The notes below the pieces were generated by a model. It saw only the letters and a program-made list of their open reading frames with translations, made no database searches and was not told the origin of the DNA. Below are positions 18,431-26,531 of a stretch of 64,000 nt of DNA, piece after piece (the first letter of the stretch is position 1; every line of letters begins with the position of its first letter). The position numbers and the translations under genes were made by a program. Origin of the DNA: Streptomyces glaucescens (GTDB lineage: Bacteria; Actinomycetota; Actinomycetes; Streptomycetales; Streptomycetaceae); contig NZ_CP009438.1 in assembly GCF_000761215.1 (NCBI RefSeq), positions 62,001 to 126,000 of the forward strand, written 5' to 3'.

Positions 18431-18544
18431 GGGACTTTCTCACCGCCCAGTTGCCGGCCGCCCCGGGCCAGCCGGGCACCCGGTGGTCCATCCTCTTTGC
18501 CCACTCGCCCTCAGCCGTGTGCCTTGAGGCCGGGGCCAGCCTGC

Positions 18545-18802
18545 CCTGAGCAGAGGTACGCGTGCTGCCGCCGGGAGAGGCGGCCCAGACCATGAATCCT
18601 GGCACTGCCCCGAGAGCCTGAGCCGGCCTTGGTTGTGACCTCAGTCCGGCCCGGTACTGCGGCCGGTACCGGCCGCGGCGCACCCGGAGCAGCGATCGCT
18701 GCCCAGTCGGCGCGTTGCTGCCTGATGAGGGTCACGCCGCTCCTCTCAAGGCAGCGGCATCTCGGCGTACCGGTGCTGCAGCTTGCCCTACAGGCGCTCC
18801 AC
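18545..18802. other. No gene seen upstream of the transporter operators
   Basis: No coding signal on either strand that survives inspection; probably the remains between the broken hydrolase and the DHA2 transporter promoter. Confidence 0.4.
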
Positions 18803-18855
18803 ATACCCCCCAGGGGTATGTTATGGTCCCGAAAGCAGGTACCCCGTAGGGGTAT
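18803..18855 (+). promoter_or_regulatory. Two CsoR-like operators upstream of the MFS gene
   Basis: Two palindromes of the TACCCC-n-GGGGTA class: ATACCCCCCAGGGGTAT (18803-18819) and GTACCCCGTAGGGGTAT (18839-18855), 36 bases apart start to start. Copper-sensing CsoR and its CstR/FrmR-type relatives bind such G/C-tract palindromes. The second lies 27 bases before the MFS start, where bound repressor would block transcription. No csoR gene is in the window, so the regulator must be elsewhere; the metal or sulfur signal is not determined. Confidence 0.6.
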
Positions 18856-18881
18856 ATCAGTCGACCCGGAAGGGGAAGGCA

Positions 18882-20330
18882 ATGCAAACCGTCAATCCCA
18901 AGCGCTGGTGGGCGCTGACCGTGCTCGCCACCGCCCAGTTCATGGTGATCATGGACACCTCGATCATCGGAGTGGCGCTCCCCGAGATGCAGAAGGACCT
19001 CGGCTTCTCACAGGGCGAGCTGCAGTGGGTCTTCAACGCCTACGTCATCGCCTTCGGCGGCCTGCTCCTGCTCGGCGGGCGTCTGTCCGACCTGCTCGGC
19101 GCACGCCGCGTGTTCACCGCCGGCTGGACCGTACTGATCGGCGGATCGATCGTCGCGGCGGCCGCGCAGACCGCATGGGTTGAGGTCGCCGGCCGTGCCG
19201 TCCAGGGCGTCGGCGGCGCACTGATCGCCCCGGCGGCGATGACGCTGCTGATGACGCTGTTCGCGCACGACCCCAGGGAGCTGGGCAAGGCCATGGCCCT
19301 CTACGGTGCGGCGGCTCCGGCCGGCGGCACCGCGGGCGTCTTCCTGGGCGGCGTGTTCACCGAATGGCTCAGCTGGCCCTGGGTGTTCATCATCTACATC
19401 CCCATCGGCGCCGCCACGCTCGCCGCGACCAAGATGCTCCCGGACGTCGCCCCCCGTCACGGAGCGATCGACGTGCTCGGCGCAGCGGCCGTCACCGCCG
19501 GTCTCGCGCTCACGGTGTTCGCCGTGGTCCGCGCGCCGGAGATCGGCTGGGGCGCCACGCAGACCGTGCTCGCACTCGTCGGCGCGGCTGCCCTGCTGGT
19601 GCTGTTCTTCGTCCTGCAGAAGACCGCGCGTCAGCCGCTGATGCCGCTCGGCATCTGGCGTGTTCCGCGGCTGGGCTCGGCGAACCTGGCCATGACGCTG
19701 CTGGGCGCCGCGTGGATCCCTATGTGGTACTTCCTCAACCTCTATCTGCAGCAGGTCCTCGGCTACGGGGCCTTTGCCTCCGGGGCCGCGCTGCTGCCGA
19801 TGACACTGCTGCTCATGGTCTTCATGACCGCGATCACGGCCCGGCTGCTGGCGCGCCTGGGCGCCAAGGCACTGATCGGCAGCGGCCTTCTCGTTCTCGC
19901 CGGCGGCCTGCTGTGGCTGTCGGCCGTGGAGCCGAGTGGTTCCTTCGTCATCGACGTGCTGCCCGCCTCCCTGGTGGCTGCCCTGGGCATGTCGCTGGCG
20001 TACATCCCGGCGATGATGGCGGCCATGTCCGGCGCCCCGGCCGAGCAGGCGGGCCTGGCCTCCGGCATCGTGAACACCACCTACCAGATCGGCTCGGCCC
20101 TCGGCCTGGCCGCCCTCACCGCCCTGGCCACCTCCCAGGGTGCCGGCAAGCTCGGTGACCTGCCCGCACTGACCGAAGGCTTCAGTGCGGCATTCACCGC
20201 GGCCGCCGCCATCGCCGCCGCGGGCGGGCTCATCACGCTGCTCGTCATGCGCACGGACAGGGCCGCAGCCGCATCGAATGCCGACCAGGCCGGCGAGCCC
20301 AGCGTGCCGGGCGAGAAGGCCGGGGTGTGA
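18882..20330 (+). CDS. MFS transporter, DHA2 (14-TMS) drug:H+ antiporter family
   Basis: 482-residue inner-membrane exporter. Start ATG 18882 with AAGGGGAAGG just upstream. N-terminal motif D1 is seen in LATAQFMVIMDTSIIGVALP, motif A in GGRLSDLLGARRVF, and motif C in GAAAPAGGTAGVFLGG. Fourteen hydrophobic segments can be followed through to TAAAAIAAAGGLITLLVMRT. It ends in a short hydrophilic tail. Family members expel drugs, dyes or antibiotics; the substrate here is unknown. Two CsoR-like operators precede it, an unusual control for a DHA2 pump, and a 16-bp perfect hairpin follows the stop by 38 bases. Confidence 0.92.
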   Translation: MQTVNPKRWWALTVLATAQFMVIMDTSIIGVALPEMQKDLGFSQGELQWVFNAYVIAFGGLLLLGGRLSDLLGARRVFTAGWTVLIGGSIVAAAAQTAWVEVAGRAVQGVGGALIAPAAMTLLMTLFAHDPRELGKAMALYGAAAPAGGTAGVFLGGVFTEWLSWPWVFIIYIPIGAATLAATKMLPDVAPRHGAIDVLGAAAVTAGLALTVFAVVRAPEIGWGATQTVLALVGAAALLVLFFVLQKTARQPLMPLGIWRVPRLGSANLAMTLLGAAWIPMWYFLNLYLQQVLGYGAFASGAALLPMTLLLMVFMTAITARLLARLGAKALIGSGLLVLAGGLLWLSAVEPSGSFVIDVLPASLVAALGMSLAYIPAMMAAMSGAPAEQAGLASGIVNTTYQIGSALGLAALTALATSQGAGKLGDLPALTEGFSAAFTAAAAIAAAGGLITLLVMRTDRAAAASNADQAGEPSVPGEKAGV

Positions 20331-20351
20331 GCCATGGGCTGTGAAACCACA

Positions 20352-20416
20352 AAGGAGCGATGTCGCAGCCGGCGGTCCGCCAGATCCCTCGATCCGGGAC
20401 CTGGCGGACCGCCGGC
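20352..20416 (+). terminator. 16-bp perfect hairpin overlapping a ribosome-binding site and ATG
   Basis: GCCGGCGGTCCGCCAG (20368-20383) pairs perfectly with CTGGCGGACCGCCGGC (20401-20416), loop 17 bases. It lies 38 bases after the MFS stop and is the likely terminator. Oddly, AAAGGAG (20352-20358) and ATG (20360) stand right before the left arm, so a short peptide (MSQPAVRQIPRSGTWRTAG) could be translated through the hairpin, as in an attenuator. No poly-T follows. Confidence 0.6.
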
Positions 20417-20682
20417 GTCGAACGCCACCACGACCTGCGACCAGCGACACGAAAGGGGTTGTTTCATGAGTACGCCGTCATGGACAAGGGCGGTGCGCCG
20501 GACAGCCGGTCACCCGGTCGTCGCGACGACGGCCGCGGCACTGCACAAATGCGGGCTGCTCATCAACGCCGGGCCCGCTGAACTCGATGTCGAGCCGCAC
20601 CGTGACGGCGTCGCCCACCACCGGCCCGGCACCTCCCGGGGAGTGCCCGCCGGCGAGATCCCACACGTGAAAGAAACGGCTC
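20417..20682 (+). other. Possible small gene, not assigned
   Basis: ATG 20466 has a good GAAAGGGG 8 bases upstream and opens MSTPSWTRAVRRTAGHPVVA. The frame runs on for more than 200 residues, but codon third positions are weaker than in neighbours and the later part becomes Arg-rich nonsense. It overlaps the small ORF at 20683 in another frame. Translation initiation here is plausible, the product doubtful. Confidence 0.25.
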
Positions 20683-20835
20683 ATGACCGAGCCCACGCAG
20701 GAACAGCAGTCGCCGTATCCCGTCGGCGGTGCGGGGGTCTTCGACGTCGACCCCAGCCAGGACGGCGTCAGCCAGGACCCCACGGTCGCCGTCGACGGCG
20801 ACGTCCAGGCCCTACCCGAAGACACGGAGATCTGA
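20683..20835 (+). CDS. Small acidic protein, 50 aa
   Basis: MTEPTQEQQSPYPVGGAGVF then DVDPSQDGVSQDPTVAVDGD to EDTEI. Very acidic, no Cys, no Lys or Arg, no hydrophobic helix. About 90 percent of codons end in G or C, which supports real coding. The ribosome site (AAAGAAA) is weak. It ends one base before the next small ORF. It resembles a leader or substrate peptide more than an enzyme, but no modifying enzyme is nearby, so no class is assigned. Confidence 0.45.
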   Translation: MTEPTQEQQSPYPVGGAGVFDVDPSQDGVSQDPTVAVDGDVQALPEDTEI

Positions 20836-20836
20836 C

Positions 20837-20947
20837 ATGGGGAACGTGCAGGGAATGCTCGCCGCGGCCGCGGCTCACGCAAACGCGGAGGAATGCATCC
20901 GTGTGCCCACTCAGTGGGGCGGCGAGGACGTCGTCGCCGATGAGTGA
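20837..20947 (+). CDS. Small protein, 36 aa, coupled to the previous ORF
   Basis: MGNVQGMLAAAAAHANAEEC then IRVPTQWGGEDVVADE. An Ala-rich helix leads into an acidic tail with a single Cys. CGGAG lies 8-12 bases upstream, inside the previous ORF, and the start follows its stop directly, so the pair should be co-translated. No family recognised. Confidence 0.35.
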   Translation: MGNVQGMLAAAAAHANAEECIRVPTQWGGEDVVADE

Positions 20948-21216
20948 GAAGCCCGCCCAGAGGGGATGGGCGGGAAGCAGAGCCTCGACCGCGCCGCCCC
21001 CCGCCGCCAGTACAGGCCCGTGCTGCGCAGTGCCAGGAGTGGCAGCGGCCGCGTGCGGGGGTGCCGGAGGCGTTGCCGAGGCACACGCGTATCTGGACGT
21101 CCTTGATGGGTCCCCTGCCGATACGGTGCCGGGCCGACCGACATCAAAGCCGACGTGAGACAGCCAAGCGTTGAGCACCGAGTTGTCCGGTTGTCACCGA
21201 TCGATCAAGGGGCCGG

Positions 21217-21660
21217 TCATCCGGCCCGCTGGGTTGTCTCCTCGGCCTGGGCGGGTACCGCGGGCAGGGGGACGGTGCAGGAGGCGCAGCGCCGGGCCTG
21301 GGCCGGGACGGGGCTGAGGCACTCGGGGCAGTCCCGCTTGGGGGCCTGGACGTCGTGGTGGGGAGCGAGGCGCTCGTGCAGTTTGTTGATCGGGAGGACG
21401 ACGAGGAAGTACAGGGCGCTGGCGAGGAGGAGGAAGCTGATCGCCGCGTTGATGAAGGTTCCGTAGGGGAACTCGGTGGCGCCTACGGTGAAGGTCTTGC
21501 GGGCCATGTCGCCGGTGGCGCCGGTGGCCAGTCCCACGAGGGGTGTCAGAAAGGCGCTGACGAAACCGTTGACGACGGCGGTGAACGCCGCTCCGATGAC
21601 GATGCCGACTGCCAGGTCGACCACGTTGCCGCGCAGAATGAAGCTGCGGAAGCCCTTCAC
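21217..21660 (-). CDS. mscL: Large-conductance mechanosensitive channel MscL
   Basis: Inner-membrane tension valve that opens on hypo-osmotic shock. Start GTG 21660 with GGAAGG upstream gives the amphipathic N-terminal helix MKGFRSFILRGNVVDLAVGI. The pore helix VVDLAVGIVIGAAFTAVVNG (TM1) is the MscL signature. TM2 is INAAISFLLLASALYFLVVL. The 147-residue product ends in a cytoplasmic tail carrying two CxxC pairs (CPECLSP, RRCASC), a zinc-ribbon seen in actinobacterial MscL. An upstream extension of 18 residues has poor coding character and is rejected. Confidence 0.95.
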   Translation of the reverse strand: MKGFRSFILRGNVVDLAVGIVIGAAFTAVVNGFVSAFLTPLVGLATGATGDMARKTFTVGATEFPYGTFINAAISFLLLASALYFLVVLPINKLHERLAPHHDVQAPKRDCPECLSPVPAQARRCASCTVPLPAVPAQAEETTQRAG

Positions 21661-21984
21661 CTTTTCACCCCTTCCAGGCCCATGACGTCGACGGGCGGCA
21701 TCCCGGCTCCTCACCCCGGGTGCCCTGCCGGGTCTGACCCATGCCTGCTGGGCGGCGGTACCACGGACGCTGCTGGCTCGCCGAGGCGTCGGACGACTCC
21801 GTCAGGTCTTGTGGTCAGATCACCACGCTGGCTACCGCGTTGTCTCGCTCAGGGTCATTCCGGCGGGTCGACCCGTGGTTGAAACTGCTGCCGGCAGCGG
21901 CGAACGTGCTGCTCAGCCTCTCGGACTGTGGAGAGGGCGTCGTCGGAAAGCGCGGCTGGAAAAGGAGTGGTCCCGCAGCGGGGA

Positions 21985-22197
21985 CCACAACTGGGTGGCA
22001 GCGACTGGGACCACGCCATCTACGCCGGTCGCGGAGCAGGCGGCGTAGCCGTCTTCGACGCCACCACCGGCACACACCTCACCACCATCTCCGACGCATC
22101 CGGCGCGAGCTGGCTCACCACCAACCCCGCCCACCTCCACATATGGACGGACACCGGAACTCAGGCACACAAGCTCACCAAGCAGACAACAGACTGA
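21985..22197 (+). pseudogene. C-terminal scrap of a beta-propeller-like protein
   Basis: Reads DWDHAIYAGRGAGGVAVFDA, then TTGTHLTTISDASGASWLTT and HIWTDTGTQAHKLTKQ. The VFDATTG...L pattern is that of a PQQ/WD40 blade. Only one blade and no start remain, so this is a 3' fragment. The rest of 21661-22462 shows nothing I can defend. Confidence 0.35.
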
Positions 22198-22462
22198 GCA
22201 CCTCATCACGCCAACTGCCCGGCTCCGTGCCGCGCGCAGCAGGCCCAGTCCGTGCGCGAGCAGACAGTCTGCTTCAAGAAGCTGCTCCGGGAGACGACCC
22301 ACAGTCGGGTGGGCTGGCAGATCCCCCAGCGATGTGCGCCAGGCGATCGGCCCCGTCTCCGGACTGAGGGGCAGACACCTCACACGGACGTCCACCTGCT
22401 CGCAGCCGGCGCAGTGGCCCCTGGGCGCCGACGCAGTGAGCCCTCCGTTCAGGCGTGAGAGG

Positions 22463-23101
22463 TCACTTCGGAGTCTCTTCCGTCGAGGCGGCGCCCTCGT
22501 GAGCGCGGAAGATCCGGTCGAGGTGATGCTCCAGGACCGCGGCGGCGGACTCCGGGCTGCGCTGGCCGACGAGGATGCTGGTGCCGAGCCCCGCAGACAT
22601 GGCGAGCAGGCTGACTGCCTCCAACCGCGCGTCCACACCGGGTTCGAGCAGGTCCGCCTCTTGCGCTTGCCGGAGGAGTTCGGTCACGGCGTCTTCGGCG
22701 GCGTCGGGGTTCTTGATGAAGGGCTGGGCGGCGAGGGCCCGGTCGTGCACGGACAGAACGGCGTACGAGGTGTAGAGGTGGTGGAACGTGCGGCTCTCCT
22801 CGTCGGTCGGCAGGGCCGCCATCAGCAGCGCTTCGACCGTCGCACGCGGACCCGGGCTGTGACCGGCAGCCCGGACGCGGGCGGAGACCCGATCACCGAA
22901 GCGCGCCGCCAGGTGCTCCAGCCCGAAGAGCAGCAGCTTCTCCTTCGTATCGAAGTAGTACTGCACCAGCCGCAAGGACACGCCCGCCTCTGCTGCCACA
23001 TCGCGCATCCCCACGGCATGCAGCCCGCGTCGCCCGGCGACCCGGACGAGCGCCTCAGCGATCTCGCTGCGTCGTTCCGCGTGGTCCACGCGCTTGGGCA
23101 T
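22463..23101 (-). CDS. TetR-family transcriptional regulator
   Basis: 212-residue repressor. The N-terminal HTH covers about residues 10-55: RRSEIAEALVRVAGRRGLHA and MRDVAAEAGVSLRLVQYYFD, the conserved TetR helix 2-3 with the YYF recognition end. The C-terminal ligand domain is variable (TFHHLYTSYAVLSVHDRALA). It is divergent from the hydrolase at 23225, and a large palindrome lies between them, so it most likely represses both genes. Inducer unknown. Confidence 0.92.
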   Translation of the reverse strand: MPKRVDHAERRSEIAEALVRVAGRRGLHAVGMRDVAAEAGVSLRLVQYYFDTKEKLLLFGLEHLAARFGDRVSARVRAAGHSPGPRATVEALLMAALPTDEESRTFHHLYTSYAVLSVHDRALAAQPFIKNPDAAEDAVTELLRQAQEADLLEPGVDARLEAVSLLAMSAGLGTSILVGQRSPESAAAVLEHHLDRIFRAHEGAASTEETPK

Positions 23102-23158
23102 CCGGCCTCTCCCCGCTTCTCGTTGCTGTCGGCACGGCCTCCACCGGCCACCTTTTCA

Positions 23159-23196
23159 TGATACGACCGTACCAACATCATGGTACGTTCGTATCA
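23159..23196. promoter_or_regulatory. TetR operator between tetR and hydrolase
   Basis: Inverted repeat TGATACGACCGTACC (23159-23173), 8-base spacer, GGTACGTTCGTATCA (23182-23196): 14 of 15 positions pair. It ends 28 bases before the hydrolase start and begins 57 bases before the regulator start, so it overlaps both promoters. Confidence 0.75.
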
Positions 23197-23224
23197 CGAA
23201 CCGAGTCCCCCCCGGAGGTGACCC

Positions 23225-24136
23225 GTGCCCGGGACCACTGCCCGTCCCCCGGCCGATGTCGGCCGCTACGTGAGCGACGCCTGGCGTGACCGCTACTTCG
23301 CTGCCTGCGACGCGGTCTACGCACTGGGAGCACCCGCCCTCGCGGAACAGGAGGTGGAAACCTCCTTCGGCACCACCCACGTGTACCGCTACGGTCCCGC
23401 CGACCCGGCGGCCCAGACCCGCACCCCCATCGTCCTGATCCACGGGGCGGGTTCCTGCTCCGCCATGTGGTACCCGAACACGCCCGACCTCAGCGCCGAA
23501 CGCCCCGTCTACGCCCTCGACACCCCGGGCGACCCCGGACGCAGCGTCCAGCGCGCCCCTCTCCACCAGCCCGCAGACGCCGCCCAGTGGCTCGAGGAGA
23601 CGCTCACCGGACTCGGCCTCGACCGCGTCCACCTCGTCGGCACCTCCTACGGCGGCTGGCTCGCCTTGAACCAGGCCCACCGCAAGCCCGACCGCCTCGC
23701 CTCGGTGACCCTCCTCGACCCCGGCGGCCTGGAGAAGGTGGGGCTGCGGTTCTTCGTCTGGATCTTCATCAGCCTCTTCGCGACCTCCGCGCCCAAGACC
23801 CTGCGCCCGCGCCTCGCGGCCTGGCTGGAACAGCCGGTCCTCGTCGTGCCGGAGCTACGCACGATGATCAGGACAGCCGTCCGCGCCTACCGCGTCCGCC
23901 GCCCAGCCCCCCTGCCCCTGTCCGACGACGAACTGTCCACCATTCGAACCCCGCTCTACCTCGTGCTGGGCAAGCGAAGCCTCCTCGTGCACCCCCAGCG
24001 GCAAGTGGACCGCGTGCCGCGCGTGATACCGGGCGCCCGGGCGGAGATCATCTCCGGCACCGGCCACGGGCCGCAGATCGATCACGCGGAGGAGATCAAC
24101 CGCCGGATGCTGGATTTCATGGACTCCGTCGCCTGA
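23225..24136 (+). CDS. Alpha/beta hydrolase
   Basis: 303-residue cytoplasmic hydrolase. GTG 23225 follows GGAGG. The oxyanion loop is IVLIHGAGSCSAMW. The nucleophile elbow GTSYGG has Ser141; LYLVLGKRSLLV is the strand before the acid-lid, and SGTGHGPQID contains the catalytic His281. A cap helix pair lies in between. The substrate cannot be predicted. It is the presumed target of the divergent TetR regulator, hence likely part of a response to a small molecule. Confidence 0.88.
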   Translation: MPGTTARPPADVGRYVSDAWRDRYFAACDAVYALGAPALAEQEVETSFGTTHVYRYGPADPAAQTRTPIVLIHGAGSCSAMWYPNTPDLSAERPVYALDTPGDPGRSVQRAPLHQPADAAQWLEETLTGLGLDRVHLVGTSYGGWLALNQAHRKPDRLASVTLLDPGGLEKVGLRFFVWIFISLFATSAPKTLRPRLAAWLEQPVLVVPELRTMIRTAVRAYRVRRPAPLPLSDDELSTIRTPLYLVLGKRSLLVHPQRQVDRVPRVIPGARAEIISGTGHGPQIDHAEEINRRMLDFMDSVA

Positions 24137-24498
24137 AGGACCGGGGCGAGTCGTCTTCCCATGACCGAATGGAGCCCGGCGGCCGACGAGCCGCACACCG
24201 CCCGGGCCGCCTCGTCCGGCCGAGGTGCTGTCGGAGCAGCCGCTGAGTTCCATGACGATCCCTCCGACCAGGGGCTCCGCAACGGTTACGGGGGCGGATT
24301 GCCGGCCGCCGCACGCAGGTTCAGGCCAACTCACGGCCGCAGTGGCCACCGTCCCCGAAGTCAGCCCGCTGCGCTTGATCCGCGTGACGTCCCGCGACTC
24401 GCATGCGAGGGCGGCGCGCCCCTTCTCCAGGTCCGCGCCGCCCTCGCGCTCCACTCCCCCGTCGACCAGCAGCGAATGCCGTCGTTCAGGTTGTCTTG
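24137..24498. other. No gene seen
   Basis: 360 bases between convergent genes. Open frames here have poor codon bias and no family resemblance. No clear terminator found. Confidence 0.4.
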
Positions 24499-25056
24499 TC
24501 AGCGAACCTGGTCGCTCTTCGGGCCCGTTACGTCGATCCTGGTCGGAGTTCCGTCCGGGGCCCATGAGTTGCGGAAGGTGAAGGCCTGCAGCGTGGATCC
24601 GTGGTCGCCGAGGTGCTCCAGCCTGGAAACCCCGTCCGACCAGGTGGGTATCACGTCGTCAGCGACCCACCACAACGCGTAGTTCGGGTGCCCCGTCCTC
24701 TCGAACCAGTCATGACGCCTGTTCAGCGCCTCACGGTGGAGGCCGGTGTAGACGGCGTCGAATGCGGGGCGCATGTCGACCCAGAGCGAGAGGGTCGCGG
24801 CCAGAGCAGTGGTTTCCACCGTACGGCCCTTGCTGTACCAAGCCGGTACGGCGAACTCTCCCCATGGACCCCAGTCCGCTTCGAAGAGTGCGCCCCGGTC
24901 ACCGCCTGTCGTTTCAGCACGCGATAGGTACCCGGGGTGCTGACTGATCTTCCGGTACACGGCCTCACCAGTGTCGTAGAACTCGCGCGTGAGAGGCGCG
25001 GGATCCACGAGAGGTGACTTCAGGACGCCGAACGTGTACAGAGCAAGACGGGGCAT
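24499..25056 (-). CDS. DUF3291-domain protein
   Basis: 185-residue dimeric alpha/beta-barrel-like protein. Family marks: ALYTFGVLKSPLVDPAPLTR at the start, WFERTGHPNYALWWVADDVI in the middle and SRLEHLGDHGSTLQAFTFRN near the end. Such proteins resemble antibiotic-monooxygenase folds and act in unknown reactions. Stands alone with no operon partner. Confidence 0.8.
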   Translation of the reverse strand: MPRLALYTFGVLKSPLVDPAPLTREFYDTGEAVYRKISQHPGYLSRAETTGGDRGALFEADWGPWGEFAVPAWYSKGRTVETTALAATLSLWVDMRPAFDAVYTGLHREALNRRHDWFERTGHPNYALWWVADDVIPTWSDGVSRLEHLGDHGSTLQAFTFRNSWAPDGTPTRIDVTGPKSDQVR

Positions 25057-25438
25057 GCGTCTCTCCTTGGTCGGGGTTGCCTGGCGTGAGCCCGGTGCGG
25101 TGGCTTGCGCAGGGTGGCGGGCGTGACCGGCTCATCCGTCATGGCTGGCCCTGCGTGGAGAAACTCCTGTGCGACCGTGGCGATCGCCGGAGACGAGGTT
25201 GAAGGTAGCCGCCTCCGCGAGCCATGTCGAAGTTGCCATCGCCCCGTCCACGTGGCCTCCCGTACAGGTCCTTGCGGAAACCGGGGCGGGGCGCTTGCGC
25301 TGTCAGCCTCACACTTCGGGCCTTACGCCTGTACGGGTGGGGTGGTGCGGGCTGAGCCGGTGCCGGTGGAGACGGTCACGGGCTTGCGTTCGAGTATGTG
25401 GTGCACCTGCTCGCATCGCGCCTGCGATGCTGTCCGTC
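25057..25438. other. No gene seen
   Basis: Divergent promoter region of the DUF3291 gene and the zinc-ribbon gene; no coding stretch or operator could be identified. Confidence 0.4.
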
Positions 25439-26047
25439 ATGGACCCCGAGCCGCGCACTGATCTCGCTCGTCACTATGACCCCGGAGTCTGGCTGGCTCG
25501 GTTCGCGGGCCGGATGCTTGTGGTCTGTCCGCGATGCGGGGGCCGCGCTCTCGTGATCCCCCGGGCTGGCCTTCCGGCTCCCAGGTACTTCAGCGAGCTC
25601 CTTTTCCAGCCACGTCGCCTGGTCTGTGGAGGGTGCGGTGCAGTCGCCGAATGGGAACCTGAGGCGCAAGGGGCTGGACTGGTCGGGGCGGTGCTGGGTG
25701 GCAGTGAGGATCCGTTCTTCCAGCGGCCTCTGTGGCTGCAGACCCGTTGCGCCGGTCACATTTTGTGGGCCTACAACGAGGAACACGTCGACGAGCTGTC
25801 CGCCTATGTCGGGGCGCGATTGCGAGAGCGTGGCGGAGCGCGGCCGACGATGTCGATGTTCGCTCGGCTGCCGGCCCGGATGAAGGTGTCGGACAATCGC
25901 GCGGAGGTGCTGGCCGGCCTGGAAACGCTGCGGGCGCTGGTCGAGCGGACGGCACCTGCCGATCGGTCCGATGCCGCGCACGGGCACGGGGACCGTCCTC
26001 GCGCGCACAGGAGCATGTACTTCCGCGGCGGCCCTTATGAGTCTTGA
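25439..26047 (+). CDS. Zinc-ribbon protein of unknown function
   Basis: 202 residues from ATG 25439 (another in-frame ATG at 25427). An N-terminal four-Cys zinc ribbon, VCPRCGGRAL ... RRLVCGGCGAVAEW at about residues 27-66, is followed by LWLQTRCAGHILWAYNEEHV and LSAYVGARLRERG. The C-terminus is charged. The pattern is that of a family of Streptomyces/actinobacterial proteins sensing or processing cell-wall or nucleic-acid targets, but no function is known to me. No neighbour gives a clue; the 3' side is IS debris. Confidence 0.7.
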   Translation: MDPEPRTDLARHYDPGVWLARFAGRMLVVCPRCGGRALVIPRAGLPAPRYFSELLFQPRRLVCGGCGAVAEWEPEAQGAGLVGAVLGGSEDPFFQRPLWLQTRCAGHILWAYNEEHVDELSAYVGARLRERGGARPTMSMFARLPARMKVSDNRAEVLAGLETLRALVERTAPADRSDAAHGHGDRPRAHRSMYFRGGPYES

Positions 26048-26049
26048 AG

Positions 26050-26330
26050 GCCCGTCCACGGCCGTTCGTTGACGGGTTGCTCGGTGAAGATGCCGCCCGA
26101 CGGTCCCTTCTGCAGGTTGACCTGCTGGCGGGCCCTGTCCGCGGGGCGCGGCACACGGTGCAGTCGACGCTCAGATCCCGGACGATGGCGCCGTTCGCGT
26201 CGGCCAGGGACCGGAGCCGAGTGAGGATCCGGTGGCAGGTGGCGGGTGCCTTGCGCTGCCACCGGCGGAACAGGTCGCAGCCCCGGTTCCACGGTCTTGT
26301 GTGCGACGGAGACATCCCGTCACGGAACTC
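26050..26330 (-). pseudogene. IS5-family transposase fragment
   Basis: Minus strand reads WNRGCDLFRRWQRKAPATCH, RILTRLRSLADANGAIVRDL and SVDCTVCRAPR (first catalytic Asp region). It then shifts frame to QVNLQKGPSGGIFTEQPVNE. Middle third of a transposase only. The zinc-ribbon gene ends right at its edge. Confidence 0.65.
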
Positions 26331-26488
26331 CCGTCCGGACACGGAACCGTAGGCCGTCGAACAGCCGCCGCCGACGCCAGACGGCGGCCCTCCCACCCTG
26401 GCACCCTTCGTCCAGGCGCCTGGAGGTCACGGTGCCATAAAGGAGAAGGGGGCGGGGCGGCAAGAGTGGTGTCCTGCCGAGGCAGGGT

Positions 26489-26514
26489 GGGGCGGGCACC
26501 AGCGTGCCCGCCCC
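26489..26514 (-). terminator. Terminator of the DUF305 operon
   Basis: Perfect 11-bp stem GGGGCGGGCAC / GTGCCCGCCCC with loop CAGC, 18 bases beyond the DUF305 stop on the minus strand. Confidence 0.8.
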
Positions 26515-26531
26515 GTGCTCGCGGATGAGCG

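Noticed and set aside
19008..20450. 480-codon open frame antisense to the MFS gene
   Set aside because: Arg/Gly/His-rich nonsense with no motif; such frames arise on the opposite strand of GC-rich genes.
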